Origin: Acidovorax sp.
Lineage (GTDB): Bacteria; Pseudomonadota; Gammaproteobacteria; Burkholderiales; Burkholderiaceae_C
Assembly (NCBI GenBank): GCA_030692685.1
Contig: JAUXZO010000091.1
Coordinates: forward strand, 1-64,000
DNA: 64,000 nt
Direction of reading: 5' to 3'
The position numbers and the translations under genes were made by a program. The notes under the pieces are model-generated. The model was not told the DNA's origin. It ran no database searches and saw only the letters and a list, made by a program, of their open reading frames with translations. Positions 18,730 to 26,815 of this stretch are shown here, one piece after another (the stretch's first letter is position 1; each line of letters opens with the position of its first letter).

Positions 18730-19911
18730 ATGGACACACAACGCACTTCCATCCAACGCCGCAACCTGCTGCTCGGCGCTGCGGGCGCCGCCGCGCTCAC
18801 CAGCCCCCTCTCGGTGCTGGCGCAGTCGAGCGAAGAGATCGTCATCGGTGGCTCCATCCCACTGACCGGCGTGTTCGCGTTTGCGGGCGTGGGCATCAAT
18901 GCCGGCATGGGCGACTACGTGAAGATGGTCAACGACGCCGGGGGCATCAAAGGCCGCAAGCTCAAGTACGTGCCCGAAGACACGGGCTACAAGGTCGATG
19001 TCTCGGTGGCCGCGTACAAAAAAATCACCAGCCAGAACAAGGTCAACCTCTACTACGGCGACTCCACAGGCTTTGCCAAAACCATCAACCCCGAACTGGA
19101 CCGCGCAGGCACCACGCTGATGGCCGGGGCCTCATTCGCCTCGGAGCTGAACGACCCTGCCAAGTACCCGAACCAGTTTTTGGTGGGCCCCGACTACACA
19201 GAAATGTTCGGCATCCTGCTCAAGCACATCGCCAAAGAAAAGCCCGGCGCCAAGGTGGCCTTCGTGTATTCCGACTCTGAGTTCGGCCGCGACCCCATCG
19301 AAAAAAGCGAGGCCGCAGCCAAGGCGCTCGGCCTGTCGGTGCCCGTCAAGATCATGACGCCCGCAGGCAGCGTGGACGTGTCCACCGAAGTCATTAAGCT
19401 GCGCCGTGCAGCGCCCGACTACACCATCTTCCACGGCTACATCCTCGCGCCCATCCCCGAGTTCATCACGCAGGGCAAGCAGCAGGGCATGACCAGCAAG
19501 TGGATGGGCACCTTCTGGACGATGGACAGCTCCACCGTGATGAAGATGGGCGAGGCCGCGGATGGTTTCATGGGCGTGATGCCTTACCGCTACTACTACG
19601 ACACCGAAAAAGCGCCCATGCTGGAAAAGATCCGCGCTCTGCGGCCCGAGTACCAGAGCACCGCCTACATCCAGGGCTTTCTGGCCGCCATGCTGTTCAC
19701 CGAAGCGGCTAAACGCACGCTCGATGCAGGCAAGGAGCTGAATGGCAAAAACCTCAAGGCTGCACTCAACTCCATCAAGGACTTCGACACGGGCGGGCTG
19801 ATTGGCGTGCCGATCACCATCAGCGGCAATTCGATCCCGGTGGGCCGTGTGTACCGCGCCGACATGAAGGCGCAAAAAATGGTCGCCGCCTCCGACTGGA
19901 TCAAGCTCTGA
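18730..19911 (+). CDS. livK: ABC transporter substrate-binding protein, LivK type
   Basis: Periplasmic binding protein of 393 residues. The signal peptide has an RR-containing n-region (IQRRNLLLGAAGAAA) and probable cleavage after SVLAQ, so Tat export is possible. The mature part begins EEIVIGGSIPLTGVFAF, the type I periplasmic-binding fold (Peripla_BP_6). The ligand pocket cannot be read with confidence; association with an acyl-CoA ligase and hydratase suggests a carboxylic acid rather than an amino acid. AGGAGA precedes the ATG. Confidence 0.93.
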   Translation: MDTQRTSIQRRNLLLGAAGAAALTSPLSVLAQSSEEIVIGGSIPLTGVFAFAGVGINAGMGDYVKMVNDAGGIKGRKLKYVPEDTGYKVDVSVAAYKKITSQNKVNLYYGDSTGFAKTINPELDRAGTTLMAGASFASELNDPAKYPNQFLVGPDYTEMFGILLKHIAKEKPGAKVAFVYSDSEFGRDPIEKSEAAAKALGLSVPVKIMTPAGSVDVSTEVIKLRRAAPDYTIFHGYILAPIPEFITQGKQQGMTSKWMGTFWTMDSSTVMKMGEAADGFMGVMPYRYYYDTEKAPMLEKIRALRPEYQSTAYIQGFLAAMLFTEAAKRTLDAGKELNGKNLKAALNSIKDFDTGGLIGVPITISGNSIPVGRVYRADMKAQKMVAASDWIKL

Positions 19912-19924
19912 CCTTGCCTGTGTC

Positions 19925-20743
19925 ATGACCCAGCTCGCCCCAGCCAACGTCCTCGAAGTCAACAACATCGAGGTCATCTACAACAAGGTGGTGCAGGCCC
20001 TGCGCGGCCTGTCGCTGACCGTGCCGCGCGGGCAGATCGTGGCGCTGCTGGGCAGCAACGGGGCGGGCAAAAGCACTACGCTCAAGGCGGTGTCGGGGCT
20101 GCTGGCGCTCGAAGATGGCACGGTAGACAGCGGCAGCATTCTCTTTAACGGCCAGCCCACCGCCACGCTGCCACCCCAGCAGCTGGTGCGCAACGGCCTG
20201 AGCCATGTGATGGAAGGGCGGCGTGTGTTTGAAGACCTCACGGTCGAAGAAAACCTGGTTGCCGCGACCTACGCGCTTACGGGCCGCAAAGGTGCCACGC
20301 CCGATTTCGACCTCGTCTACAGCTACTTCCCACGCCTGCACGAACGACGCAAAGGCCTGGCGGGATATCTGTCGGGCGGCGAGCAGCAGATGCTGGCCAT
20401 TGGCCGCGCGCTCATCGCGCAGCCTCAACTCATCTTGCTCGACGAACCCTCGCTGGGCCTGTCCCCAAAGCTGGTCGAAGACATTTTCACCATCATCGCG
20501 CGCATCAATGCCGAGCGTGGCACCAGCATGCTGCTGGTCGAGCAGAACGCCACCGTGGCCTTGGCCGTGGCGCACCGGGGCTACATCATGGAGAACGGAA
20601 AGATCGTGATCGACGGCACGGCAGAACGCCTGGCCAACGACCCCGATGTGCGCGAGTTCTACCTGGGCATGGGCGGTGGTGGCGAGGCGAAAAGCTTCAA
20701 GGACATCAAGCACTACAAACGCCGCAAGAGGTGGCTGTCTTGA
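19925..20743 (+). CDS. livF: Branched-chain-type ABC transporter ATP-binding protein LivF
   Basis: Second ATPase of the importer, 272 residues. Walker A is GSNGAGKST, the signature LSGGEQQMLAIGRAL, Walker B LILLDEPSLGLSP and the H-region LLVEQNA. A C-terminal tail (EAKSFKDIKHYKRRKRWLS) extends about 25 basic residues beyond E. coli LivF; this is also seen in liv clusters tied to acyl-CoA metabolism. It starts 13 bp after livK. Confidence 0.94.
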   Translation: MTQLAPANVLEVNNIEVIYNKVVQALRGLSLTVPRGQIVALLGSNGAGKSTTLKAVSGLLALEDGTVDSGSILFNGQPTATLPPQQLVRNGLSHVMEGRRVFEDLTVEENLVAATYALTGRKGATPDFDLVYSYFPRLHERRKGLAGYLSGGEQQMLAIGRALIAQPQLILLDEPSLGLSPKLVEDIFTIIARINAERGTSMLLVEQNATVALAVAHRGYIMENGKIVIDGTAERLANDPDVREFYLGMGGGGEAKSFKDIKHYKRRKRWLS

Positions 20744-20756
20744 GCCGGACTGCGAG

Positions 20757-20864
20757 CCCCTCGCCCCTCGCGGGAGAGGGGTTGGGGAGAGGGGGCAGCA
20801 AACGGCGCTGCGCCCACATCGACCACCCCCGCTCACCGGCCCTCTCCCGCAAGGGGAGAGGGGG
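20757..20864. repeat. GC-rich palindromic repeat pair within the operon
   Basis: Two blocks resembling CCCTCTCCCGCAAGGGGAGA each contain a local palindrome, CTCTCCC-GCAA-GGGGAGAG in the right block. Together they can form a larger hairpin. They occupy the 177-bp gap between livF and the acyl-CoA synthetase gene and may lower downstream expression. Confidence 0.65.
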
Positions 20865-20920
20865 CCACAACGGGCCATTTCACCGGCTTTGGGCGGCGCA
20901 CAGCACCACGGACGACTGAC

Positions 20921-22735
20921 ATGAATCTCCCCGACCTCACCCTGCCCCAGATGCTGCGCGAACGCGCACGCAACGATGGTGAACGCATCGCCATCCGGCA
21001 AAAAGACTTCGGCATCTGGAAACCCTTTACCTGGGCGCGCTACTACCAGCGCGCCAGCCACTTCGGCCTGGGTTTGCGCGCGCTGGGCCTGCCAGCGGGC
21101 GGCCATGTGGGCGTGATCTCAGAGAACCGTATCGAATGGGTTTTGTCGCAGATGGGTGCAGGCCTGGTGGGTGCCATCACCGTGGGCGTGTACCCCACCA
21201 GCCCCACCAACGAGGTGGCCTATGTGGTGGGCCACGCGGACATCGAGATCATGGTCTGCGAAGACCAGGAGCAGACCGACAAGCTGCTGGCCGCGCTGCC
21301 CGGTCTGCCGCACCTGAAAAAGATCGTGGTCATGGAGACCAAGGGCCTGCGCAGCTTTGCGCCTGAGGTGCGGCAGTTCATCGCCACTTTTGACGAGGTC
21401 GAAAAACTGGGGGCTGCGTCAGCCCAGCAAACCCTGATCGACGAAGCCCTGGCACGCCAGACACTCGACGATGTGGGCCTGATGATCTACACCTCGGGCT
21501 CCACGGGTGCACCCAAGGGCGCGATGATTTCATACCGCAACATCCGGGGTGTGGTGCCGGGCATCGTGGACCGGCTGGAGCTGTCGCGGGACACCACCCA
21601 CCTGTCGTACCTGCCGCTGTGCCATGTGGCCGAGCAGATGCTGACCAGTTTTGTGCCGGTGTACGTAGGCTCGCAGGTGAACTTTGGCGAATCCATCCGC
21701 ACCGTGCAGGAAGACCTGCGCGAAGTGGCGCCCACCATGTTCCTCGGCGTGCCCCGCATCTGGGAGAAGATGCACGCTGCCATCAGCATCAAGCTGCAGG
21801 AAACGGGTGGCCTGCGCCGCGCACTGTTTCGCACGGCTTACAAAGCCTGCCAACCGTTGGCCGACAAGCCCCGCGCGCGCTGGAGCATCGGCAACATGTT
21901 CACCTACACCGCCTGCTACTGGCTGGTGTTCCGCGCGCTGCAAAACTTCATCGGCCTGCGCGAGGCCACAGTGGCGCTTACCGGCGCCGCACCCATCCCG
22001 CCCGACGTGGTGCGGTTCTTTCGGGTGCTGGGCGTGCCGCTGGTCGAGGTCTACGGCCTGACCGAGTCGACTGGCATGGTCACCGGCCACCGGCTCGACG
22101 ATGTGGTGGTGGGCACGGTGGGTGTGCCCACGAGCGGTGTGGAATGGCGCATTGCCAAGTCCGGCGACGCGCTGGGCGGCGAGTTCCAGATCAAGGGCGA
22201 CATGGTGTTTTCGGGCTACTACAAGAACCCCGAGGCCACGGCCACGAGCATTGTGGACGGCTGGCTGCACACGGGTGACGTGGTGCGACTGGTGGACGGC
22301 CAGATCAAGATCGTGGACCGCTTGAAGGACATCATGATCACCGCAGGCGGCAAAAACCTCACGCCGTCCGAGATCGAGAACACGATGAAGGGCAGCCCTT
22401 TCATCAAGGAATGCATCATCGTGGCCGAAGCCCGCAAGTTTGTCGGCGCACTGGTGATGATCGACATTGATACGGTGGGCAAATGGGCCGAGGCGCGGCG
22501 CATTCCGTTCACCCACTTTCGCTCGCTGGTGGAGCACCCCGAGGTGCGCGCCCTCATCGACACCGAAATCAACACCGGCAACCAGCGCCTGGCGCAGGTG
22601 TCACAGATCCGCAAGTTCCACCTGCTCACCAAAGAGCTGGACCATGACGATGGCGAAGTGACCGCCACCATGAAAGTGCGCCGCTCCAGCATCTACAAGA
22701 CGTATGCGTCAGAAATCGAAGCGCTGTACCACTAG
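20921..22735 (+). CDS. AMP-dependent long-chain acyl-CoA synthetase/ligase
   Basis: A 604-residue adenylate-forming enzyme that activates a carboxylic acid to acyl-CoA, probably at the cytoplasmic membrane. Motifs are the P-loop YTSGSTGAPKGAM (about residue 190), EVYGLTEST, the ATP-binding WLHTGDVV and the hinge VDRLKDIMITAGGKNLTPSE. Length and motif order match the FadD/ACSL group with an N-terminal MLRERARNDGERIAIR. It follows the liv genes, suggesting that the imported acid is its substrate; chain length cannot be read from sequence. Confidence 0.9.
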   Translation: MNLPDLTLPQMLRERARNDGERIAIRQKDFGIWKPFTWARYYQRASHFGLGLRALGLPAGGHVGVISENRIEWVLSQMGAGLVGAITVGVYPTSPTNEVAYVVGHADIEIMVCEDQEQTDKLLAALPGLPHLKKIVVMETKGLRSFAPEVRQFIATFDEVEKLGAASAQQTLIDEALARQTLDDVGLMIYTSGSTGAPKGAMISYRNIRGVVPGIVDRLELSRDTTHLSYLPLCHVAEQMLTSFVPVYVGSQVNFGESIRTVQEDLREVAPTMFLGVPRIWEKMHAAISIKLQETGGLRRALFRTAYKACQPLADKPRARWSIGNMFTYTACYWLVFRALQNFIGLREATVALTGAAPIPPDVVRFFRVLGVPLVEVYGLTESTGMVTGHRLDDVVVGTVGVPTSGVEWRIAKSGDALGGEFQIKGDMVFSGYYKNPEATATSIVDGWLHTGDVVRLVDGQIKIVDRLKDIMITAGGKNLTPSEIENTMKGSPFIKECIIVAEARKFVGALVMIDIDTVGKWAEARRIPFTHFRSLVEHPEVRALIDTEINTGNQRLAQVSQIRKFHLLTKELDHDDGEVTATMKVRRSSIYKTYASEIEALYH

Positions 22736-22763
22736 CCACTGCCCTGGGGCTAGTCACACGGTA

Positions 22764-22820
22764 AATCACTATCAAAACAGGAGCTATCAGCGCTTTACCA
22801 ATAAGCGCTAGATGCCAATT
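22764..22820. repeat. Intergenic palindrome copy 3
   Basis: Core CAGCGCTT-N7-AAGCGCTA-like at 22788-22810 with flanks TATCAAAACAGGAGCTAT and GATGCCAATTTGAC. The right flank reaches the ATG of the next gene at 22825, so the hairpin would lie where a ribosome-binding site is expected. Confidence 0.8.
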
Positions 22821-22824
22821 TGAC

Positions 22825-23607
22825 ATGAAAAACACCGCCTCCCTGCTGCTGGAACGCGATGGCCCCATCGCCACCCTGCGCTTTAACCGGCCCGATGCGC
22901 TCAACGCCATCGACGTGCCCATGGCCAATGCTTTCCTCGCCGCCGTGCAGACCATCGCCGCCGACCCCGGCGTGCGTGCCGTGGTGCTGTGTGGCAACGG
23001 CAAGGGCTTCATGGCGGGTGGCGACCTGGCCACCTTGCGCGCCGACCCGGTGCAGGGCGCCATCGACATACTCACGCCGCTGAACCAGGCGCTGCTGCTG
23101 CTGGCGCAGATGAACGCGCCCGTCATCGCCCAGGTACACGGCGTGGCAGCAGGCGCGGGCCTGAGCCTGCTGCTCATGGCAGACTACGTGCTGATGGCCG
23201 AAGGCACCCGCCTGAACCTGGCCTACATCAACCTGGGTACCAGTTGCGACGTGGGTGCCTCCTGGGCGCTGCCGCGTGTGGTGGGCCTGCGCAAGGCGCT
23301 AGAGATTGCGCTGCTGGGCGACGCCTTCACCGCCGACGAAGCGCTGCGCCTGGGGCTGGTCAACCGCGTAGTGCCGGTGGCAGAACTGGAGGCCGCCACC
23401 ACCGCCCTGGCCCAGCGCCTGGCCGCCGGGCCTACCGTGGCCTACGGCGCCATGAAGCGGCTGATGCGGGAGTCGGTGAGCCACACACTGCCTGAACAAC
23501 TGGCGGCCGAAAAAGAGGCGTTTGTGCACTGTGCAGGCACCGAGGACTTTCGCGCGGGGGTGGAGGCTTTTCACCAGCGCCAAAGCCCGCAGTTCTTGGG
23601 CCGCTAA
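22825..23607 (+). CDS. Enoyl-CoA hydratase/isomerase family protein
   Basis: A 260-residue crotonase-fold enzyme that hydrates or isomerises enoyl-CoA in beta-oxidation-type pathways. The oxyanion-hole motif GKGFMAGGDLA and the second motif HGVAAGAGLSLLLMADYVL are present. One of the two catalytic glutamates of true hydratases appears replaced (YINLGTSCDVGASW), so the reaction may be isomerisation or another crotonase chemistry. It lies 89 bp after the acyl-CoA ligase and is probably the last gene of the operon. Only a repeat, and no clear Shine-Dalgarno sequence, precedes the start. Confidence 0.88.
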   Translation: MKNTASLLLERDGPIATLRFNRPDALNAIDVPMANAFLAAVQTIAADPGVRAVVLCGNGKGFMAGGDLATLRADPVQGAIDILTPLNQALLLLAQMNAPVIAQVHGVAAGAGLSLLLMADYVLMAEGTRLNLAYINLGTSCDVGASWALPRVVGLRKALEIALLGDAFTADEALRLGLVNRVVPVAELEAATTALAQRLAAGPTVAYGAMKRLMRESVSHTLPEQLAAEKEAFVHCAGTEDFRAGVEAFHQRQSPQFLGR

Positions 23608-23643
23608 AAAAACAACCGCGCCCGCAACCAACCACGGTCCCAT

Positions 23644-24723
23644 TCAAAACGGCGCTGACTCCGGGTCTGTATCCACCGGCACTTCTTTAGGACCCGTCAC
23701 CACGCCGCCGCCTGCACTCTTGCGCGCTGGGGCAGATGAGGTAGATGGGGTAGATGGGGCGGCCGAAGGCACCCTGGGCACGCCAGGCGCGGCAACACCG
23801 TCTGCGGCCACCGCCTGCGCCGCGCTGGCCACGCCACTTTCTGCCTCGCCACCCAACGCCTCGATCAAATCGGGAATCAGCTTGACGAGTTCGCCCGTGG
23901 CAATCGCCACATCGGTGTCAAAACCACCGTCGTCCGCCTTGGTGCCTTCAAACACGGTGTCCAGAAACGTCACCTTCTTGAGCTGAAGACCTTCCGTCAG
24001 CATCAGCGAAACGCGGTCGTCCCAGGTGAGTGCCAGCTTGGTGGGCAGCTTGCCGGCATCGATGTGCGCCTGCACTTCTTCGATGTCGAGCGGGTGGCGG
24101 GCATAACGGACCACGGCTTTTTCTTCGGTGGCGCTTTTCAACTCGCACTCGCGGTCGACCGTGAAGCCCACGGGCGGCTCTTGTTCCTTGAGCCAGTGGG
24201 ACATCGCAGCCTGGGGGCTGGTCTGGGTGTTGATGAGGGACACCGACAGGCCCGGCAACGCTTCGACCAGCAAGGTCACCACTTCGTCTGCGCGGCCCTG
24301 GCTGGATGTATCAAGCACCAGCAGGCGCGAGGTGGTGTCGATCCACACCCACATCGAGCCCTGTTTGGTGAACGCCATGGGCAGCAGGTCGAGCTTGGCC
24401 TCGTCTTTCAGCTCCTTGCTTTCCTTCTTGCCGGGCTTGCGGCCGGTTTCCTGTTCGATGCGTTCGGCCTTTTCTTTCACGCGGCGGGCCAGCACGCTGC
24501 CAGGCAGCACTTTCGATTCGACCATGAAGCGCAGGATCCACTGGCCGCCGACGGACTCGGCCAGGGGGCCATGCTGGTCGCCACGCGGCGGCACCCAGCC
24601 CAGGGACTTTTCCTGCGTGGCACCACATTCCAGAAAGGGCACCTTGGCCAGGGCTTCTTCCACTTGCGTCAGTTCGACCTGCCATTGCGGGGCAATGCGG
24701 TACACGATCATGTTCTTGAACAC
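23644..24723 (-). CDS. rdgC: Recombination-associated protein RdgC
   Basis: Cytosolic DNA-binding ring protein that modulates RecA. The conserved start is FKNMIVYRIAPQW. The natural initiation codon is a GTG at 24723, preceded by AAAGGTTTTCC, which gives the family N-terminus V/M-FKN. The protein has 359 residues, longer than the roughly 300 of E. coli RdgC, because of a C-terminal Ala/Pro/Ser tail of about 60 residues after EALGGEAES. Conserved stretches include VWIDTTSRLLVLDTSS and LMLTEGLQLKKVTFLD. It is monocistronic and convergent with the hydratase gene. Confidence 0.95.
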   Translation of the reverse strand: MFKNMIVYRIAPQWQVELTQVEEALAKVPFLECGATQEKSLGWVPPRGDQHGPLAESVGGQWILRFMVESKVLPGSVLARRVKEKAERIEQETGRKPGKKESKELKDEAKLDLLPMAFTKQGSMWVWIDTTSRLLVLDTSSQGRADEVVTLLVEALPGLSVSLINTQTSPQAAMSHWLKEQEPPVGFTVDRECELKSATEEKAVVRYARHPLDIEEVQAHIDAGKLPTKLALTWDDRVSLMLTEGLQLKKVTFLDTVFEGTKADDGGFDTDVAIATGELVKLIPDLIEALGGEAESGVASAAQAVAADGVAAPGVPRVPSAAPSTPSTSSAPARKSAGGGVVTGPKEVPVDTDPESAPF

Positions 24724-25105
24724 GGAAAACCTTTTGTTGGGGTCGTTGGTGATGATGGGGGGGCGGCTGGCTGCGCTGCGGTACGCAGATAGACAGACAG
24801 ACCCGGAACACGCCATTGTCGGGGGTCACCGGCGCAGGCCCTGTGGCCGCGGTGACTTGATGCAGCTCAAGGCACCGTATTCACTATGATTTATATAGCT
24901 ATCAGCGCTTATTTAATAAGCGCTAGAGGCCATTTTTATCCAAATATTTATCCGGCACACCCACAGATTCTTGTCACAACTTTACACACCCACATCCAAC
25001 GCGCACGGCGGCGATACATGCGGGACGGACACTGACTCTCAATCGCCGGGACAACCGTTCTAGCGAGTTAATTGTTTGTTCAACCCCTGTGAAAGGACTC
25101 ACACC
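24724..25105. other. Non-coding region between rdgC and the Spy-like gene
   Basis: A 382-bp divergent intergenic region. Apart from one copy of the intergenic palindrome near 24903 I see no RNA gene or clear operator. It must hold the promoters of both flanking genes. Confidence 0.6.
24890..24940. repeat. Intergenic palindrome copy 4
   Basis: Core CAGCGCTTATTTAATAAGCG plus CTA at 24903-24925, with flanks TATAGCTAT and GAGGCCATTTTTAT. The loop here is AT-rich (ATTTAAT). Confidence 0.85.
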
Positions 25106-25723
25106 ATGGCTTTCCATTTCCACCGCCGTTTTGCCGCCACCGCTGTTCTGGCCGCTCTGGCCCTGCCTGTGTTGGCGCAGCAACCCCCTGCCGCACCCAG
25201 CACCCCCCCGGCAGGTGCGATGGCCCAGGATGGCCGCCACCAAGCCGGTGAACGCCACCACGGCCAACATGACAAACGAGGCGGCGGCCAACACCACGGC
25301 AACCGTGCCGAGTACCGCGCCAAGCACCTGGCGGCGCTCAAAAGCGATCTCAAGCTGACCGCAGCTCAAGAACCCGCCTGGACCAGCTTCACCACATCCA
25401 TGCAACCCGGCGAGCGCACCGCCCGCCTGGACCGCCAGGACGTGCCCACGCTGACCACTCCCGAGCGCATTGACCGCATGCGGGCCCTGCGCGCCCAGCA
25501 CGCCGCCGAGGCAGACCGCCGTGGCGAGGTCACCAAGACCTTTTACGCAACCTTGACGCCCGAGCAGCAAAAAACCTTTGATGCCAAGGCCCACCGCGGC
25601 GGTCACCGCATGGGCGGTATGAAAGGCGGGGGCGGTGAAGGTGACCATGGCCAGTATGGTCACCCCCACGGCAAACGCGGTGGTGCAGACGGCAAACCGG
25701 CAGCACCCGCACCGGCGCAATAA
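25106..25723 (+). CDS. Periplasmic Spy/CpxP-like protein with LTXXQ motifs, His-rich
   Basis: A 205-residue exported protein. The signal peptide is AATAVLAALALPVLAQQ with cleavage after VLA. Two LTXXQ motifs (LKLTAAQEPAW and TLTPEQQKTF) mark the Spy/CpxP chaperone fold, which protects envelope proteins or binds metals. Histidine/glycine-rich segments at residues 43-65 and 165-190 suggest metal binding. The start at 25106 has GAAAGGACT upstream. It ends at a strong terminator. No regulator lies next to it. Confidence 0.87.
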   Translation: MAFHFHRRFAATAVLAALALPVLAQQPPAAPSTPPAGAMAQDGRHQAGERHHGQHDKRGGGQHHGNRAEYRAKHLAALKSDLKLTAAQEPAWTSFTTSMQPGERTARLDRQDVPTLTTPERIDRMRALRAQHAAEADRRGEVTKTFYATLTPEQQKTFDAKAHRGGHRMGGMKGGGGEGDHGQYGHPHGKRGGADGKPAAPAPAQ

Positions 25724-25774
25724 GCCAGCCACCACGCACGCGACAAGCACCCTCACCCGGTGCTTGGTCCCCAG

Positions 25775-25808
25775 GCCCGGAGTTCCTTGATGGACTCCGG
25801 GCTTTTTT
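25775..25808 (+). terminator. Rho-independent terminator of the Spy-like gene
   Basis: Perfect stem GCCCGGAGT/ACTCCGGGC with a ten-base loop, followed by six T residues, 52 bp past the stop codon. Confidence 0.93.
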
Positions 25809-25838
25809 GCGTGGAATTCTCGCTATGGGCAGGGCATC

Positions 25839-26055
25839 TGTGGATAACGCTGGTGACAGTTCTGGCACAACCGGGTAGTTATCCACACAAAAAGTCCGAT
25901 TCCAAAAGTTGTTGTCTGCGAGCCCCGCGTTTTATGCAGCCCGCCCCACATACTTTGAAGCAACGTAAACCCTTGCCAGCATTGAAAAAAAACGGCTTGT
26001 CCACAGAAAAAGGCCTGCTCTACTACTACTGCTATTTAACTATATAAGACTATAG
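25839..26055 (+). other. DnaA-box/trinucleotide module A (origin-like)
   Basis: Contains a perfect inverted DnaA box TGTGGATAA (25839-25847), a perfect direct box TTATCCACA (25879-25887), and TTGTCCACA (25997-26005). After the last box come GGCC and CTACTACTAC (26020-26029), then the AT-rich run GCTATTTAACTATATAAG. A DnaA box, a short GC segment and then TAC-type triplets running into AT-rich DNA is the layout of the bacterial origin unwinding element (DnaA-trios). No gene is in the stretch, and dnaA is not in the window. Confidence 0.65.
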
Positions 26056-26229
26056 AAGAACAACCAGAACCAAAAACCGGGGCCTGAAAATCGGTCTGTG
26101 GATGGATTGGCGGGCAAAGATTGCGCCGCGGACAAGTTGCGCAAGCCAAGGGATGGGGATGGTTGCGACGATGCACAGCACACGAAAAATGGCGGGCAGG
26201 TGCGTACAAGCCACCAGCTTGCCTCGAAA

Positions 26230-26285
26230 TTTGCTATAAATAGATGAGCTATTAGCGCTTGCTAGATAAGCGCTAGAGCCACTTT
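26230..26285. repeat. Intergenic palindrome copy 5
   Basis: Core TAGCGCTT-N7-AAGCGCTA at 26253-26275 with flanks GAGCTAT and GAGCCACTTTTT. It lies between the two DnaA-box modules. Confidence 0.85.
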
Positions 26286-26319
26286 TTAATCAAAAACTTT
26301 GTGAAAACATCACCGGTGG

Positions 26320-26530
26320 GTAAAACTGGGGATAGTTTTGGTACAACAGATGGGTTATCCACAGAAAAGTCCAGTGACATGGTTTTGTCCCCGTTGGGGT
26401 GACAGTGGCGCAAGGGATCGGTGCACAGGGTTCTGGCGCGCGCAAGTGCCTGATACGCAACGCAAAAATCCAGTTGTCCACACCGAAACCGGCCCTCTAC
26501 TACTACGACTATGTATATATAGAAAACATA
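26320..26530 (+). other. DnaA-box/trinucleotide module B (duplicate of module A)
   Basis: Repeats module A about 476 bp downstream: perfect TTATCCACA (26355-26363), TTGTCCACA (26474-26482), GGCC, CTACTACTAC (26497-26506) and the AT-rich GACTATGTATATATAG. The distance between the two boxes is 119 bp here and 118 bp in module A. Sequence left of the first box is also alignable (CTGGGGATAGTTTTGGTACA against CTGGTGACAGTTCTGGCACA), while the remainder has diverged. The inverted box of module A is degenerate here. Confidence 0.65.
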
Positions 26531-26734
26531 AGAAGAAGACAGAGGACAACTTCTGTGCCCTGGGCGGGGGGTTTGGATGGGGGTCGGAGTTTTGGGGGCG
26601 CGCCGGGCCGGTGTTGCCCAAAAGTGAGCAAAGACAGACCGGGAAAATAAGTAACGTGGCGGCGCAAATGCAGCAAGTCCGCATCCAAGGGGCCTGGCGT
26701 GCCTCGCAAACGGGGCTTTAAGCCCCGTGCGGCG

Positions 26735-26761
26735 AAAAAAAACCGCAGCCAATGGCTGCGG
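26735..26761 (-). terminator. Rho-independent terminator of the large GGDEF-EAL gene
   Basis: On the reverse strand CCGCAGCC-AT-TGGCTGCGG is followed by eight T residues, 55 bp beyond the stop codon. A second palindrome, ACGGGGCTTTAAGCCCCGT (26710-26728), lies directly behind it. Confidence 0.9.
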
Positions 26762-26815
26762 CAGGGGTAGTCGATGGAATGGCTTCACCGCCCTTTGGCG
26801 TGCCCCACCAGGCCC

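Noticed and set aside
26710..26728. ACGGGGCTTTAAGCCCCGT as a separate gene terminator
   Set aside because: It lacks a T run and lies just behind a better terminator; kept only as an accompanying hairpin.
25808..26815. A plasmid- or phage-type replication gene next to the DnaA boxes
   Set aside because: No frame in this region has Rep motifs; the short frames are AT-rich noise without ribosome sites.
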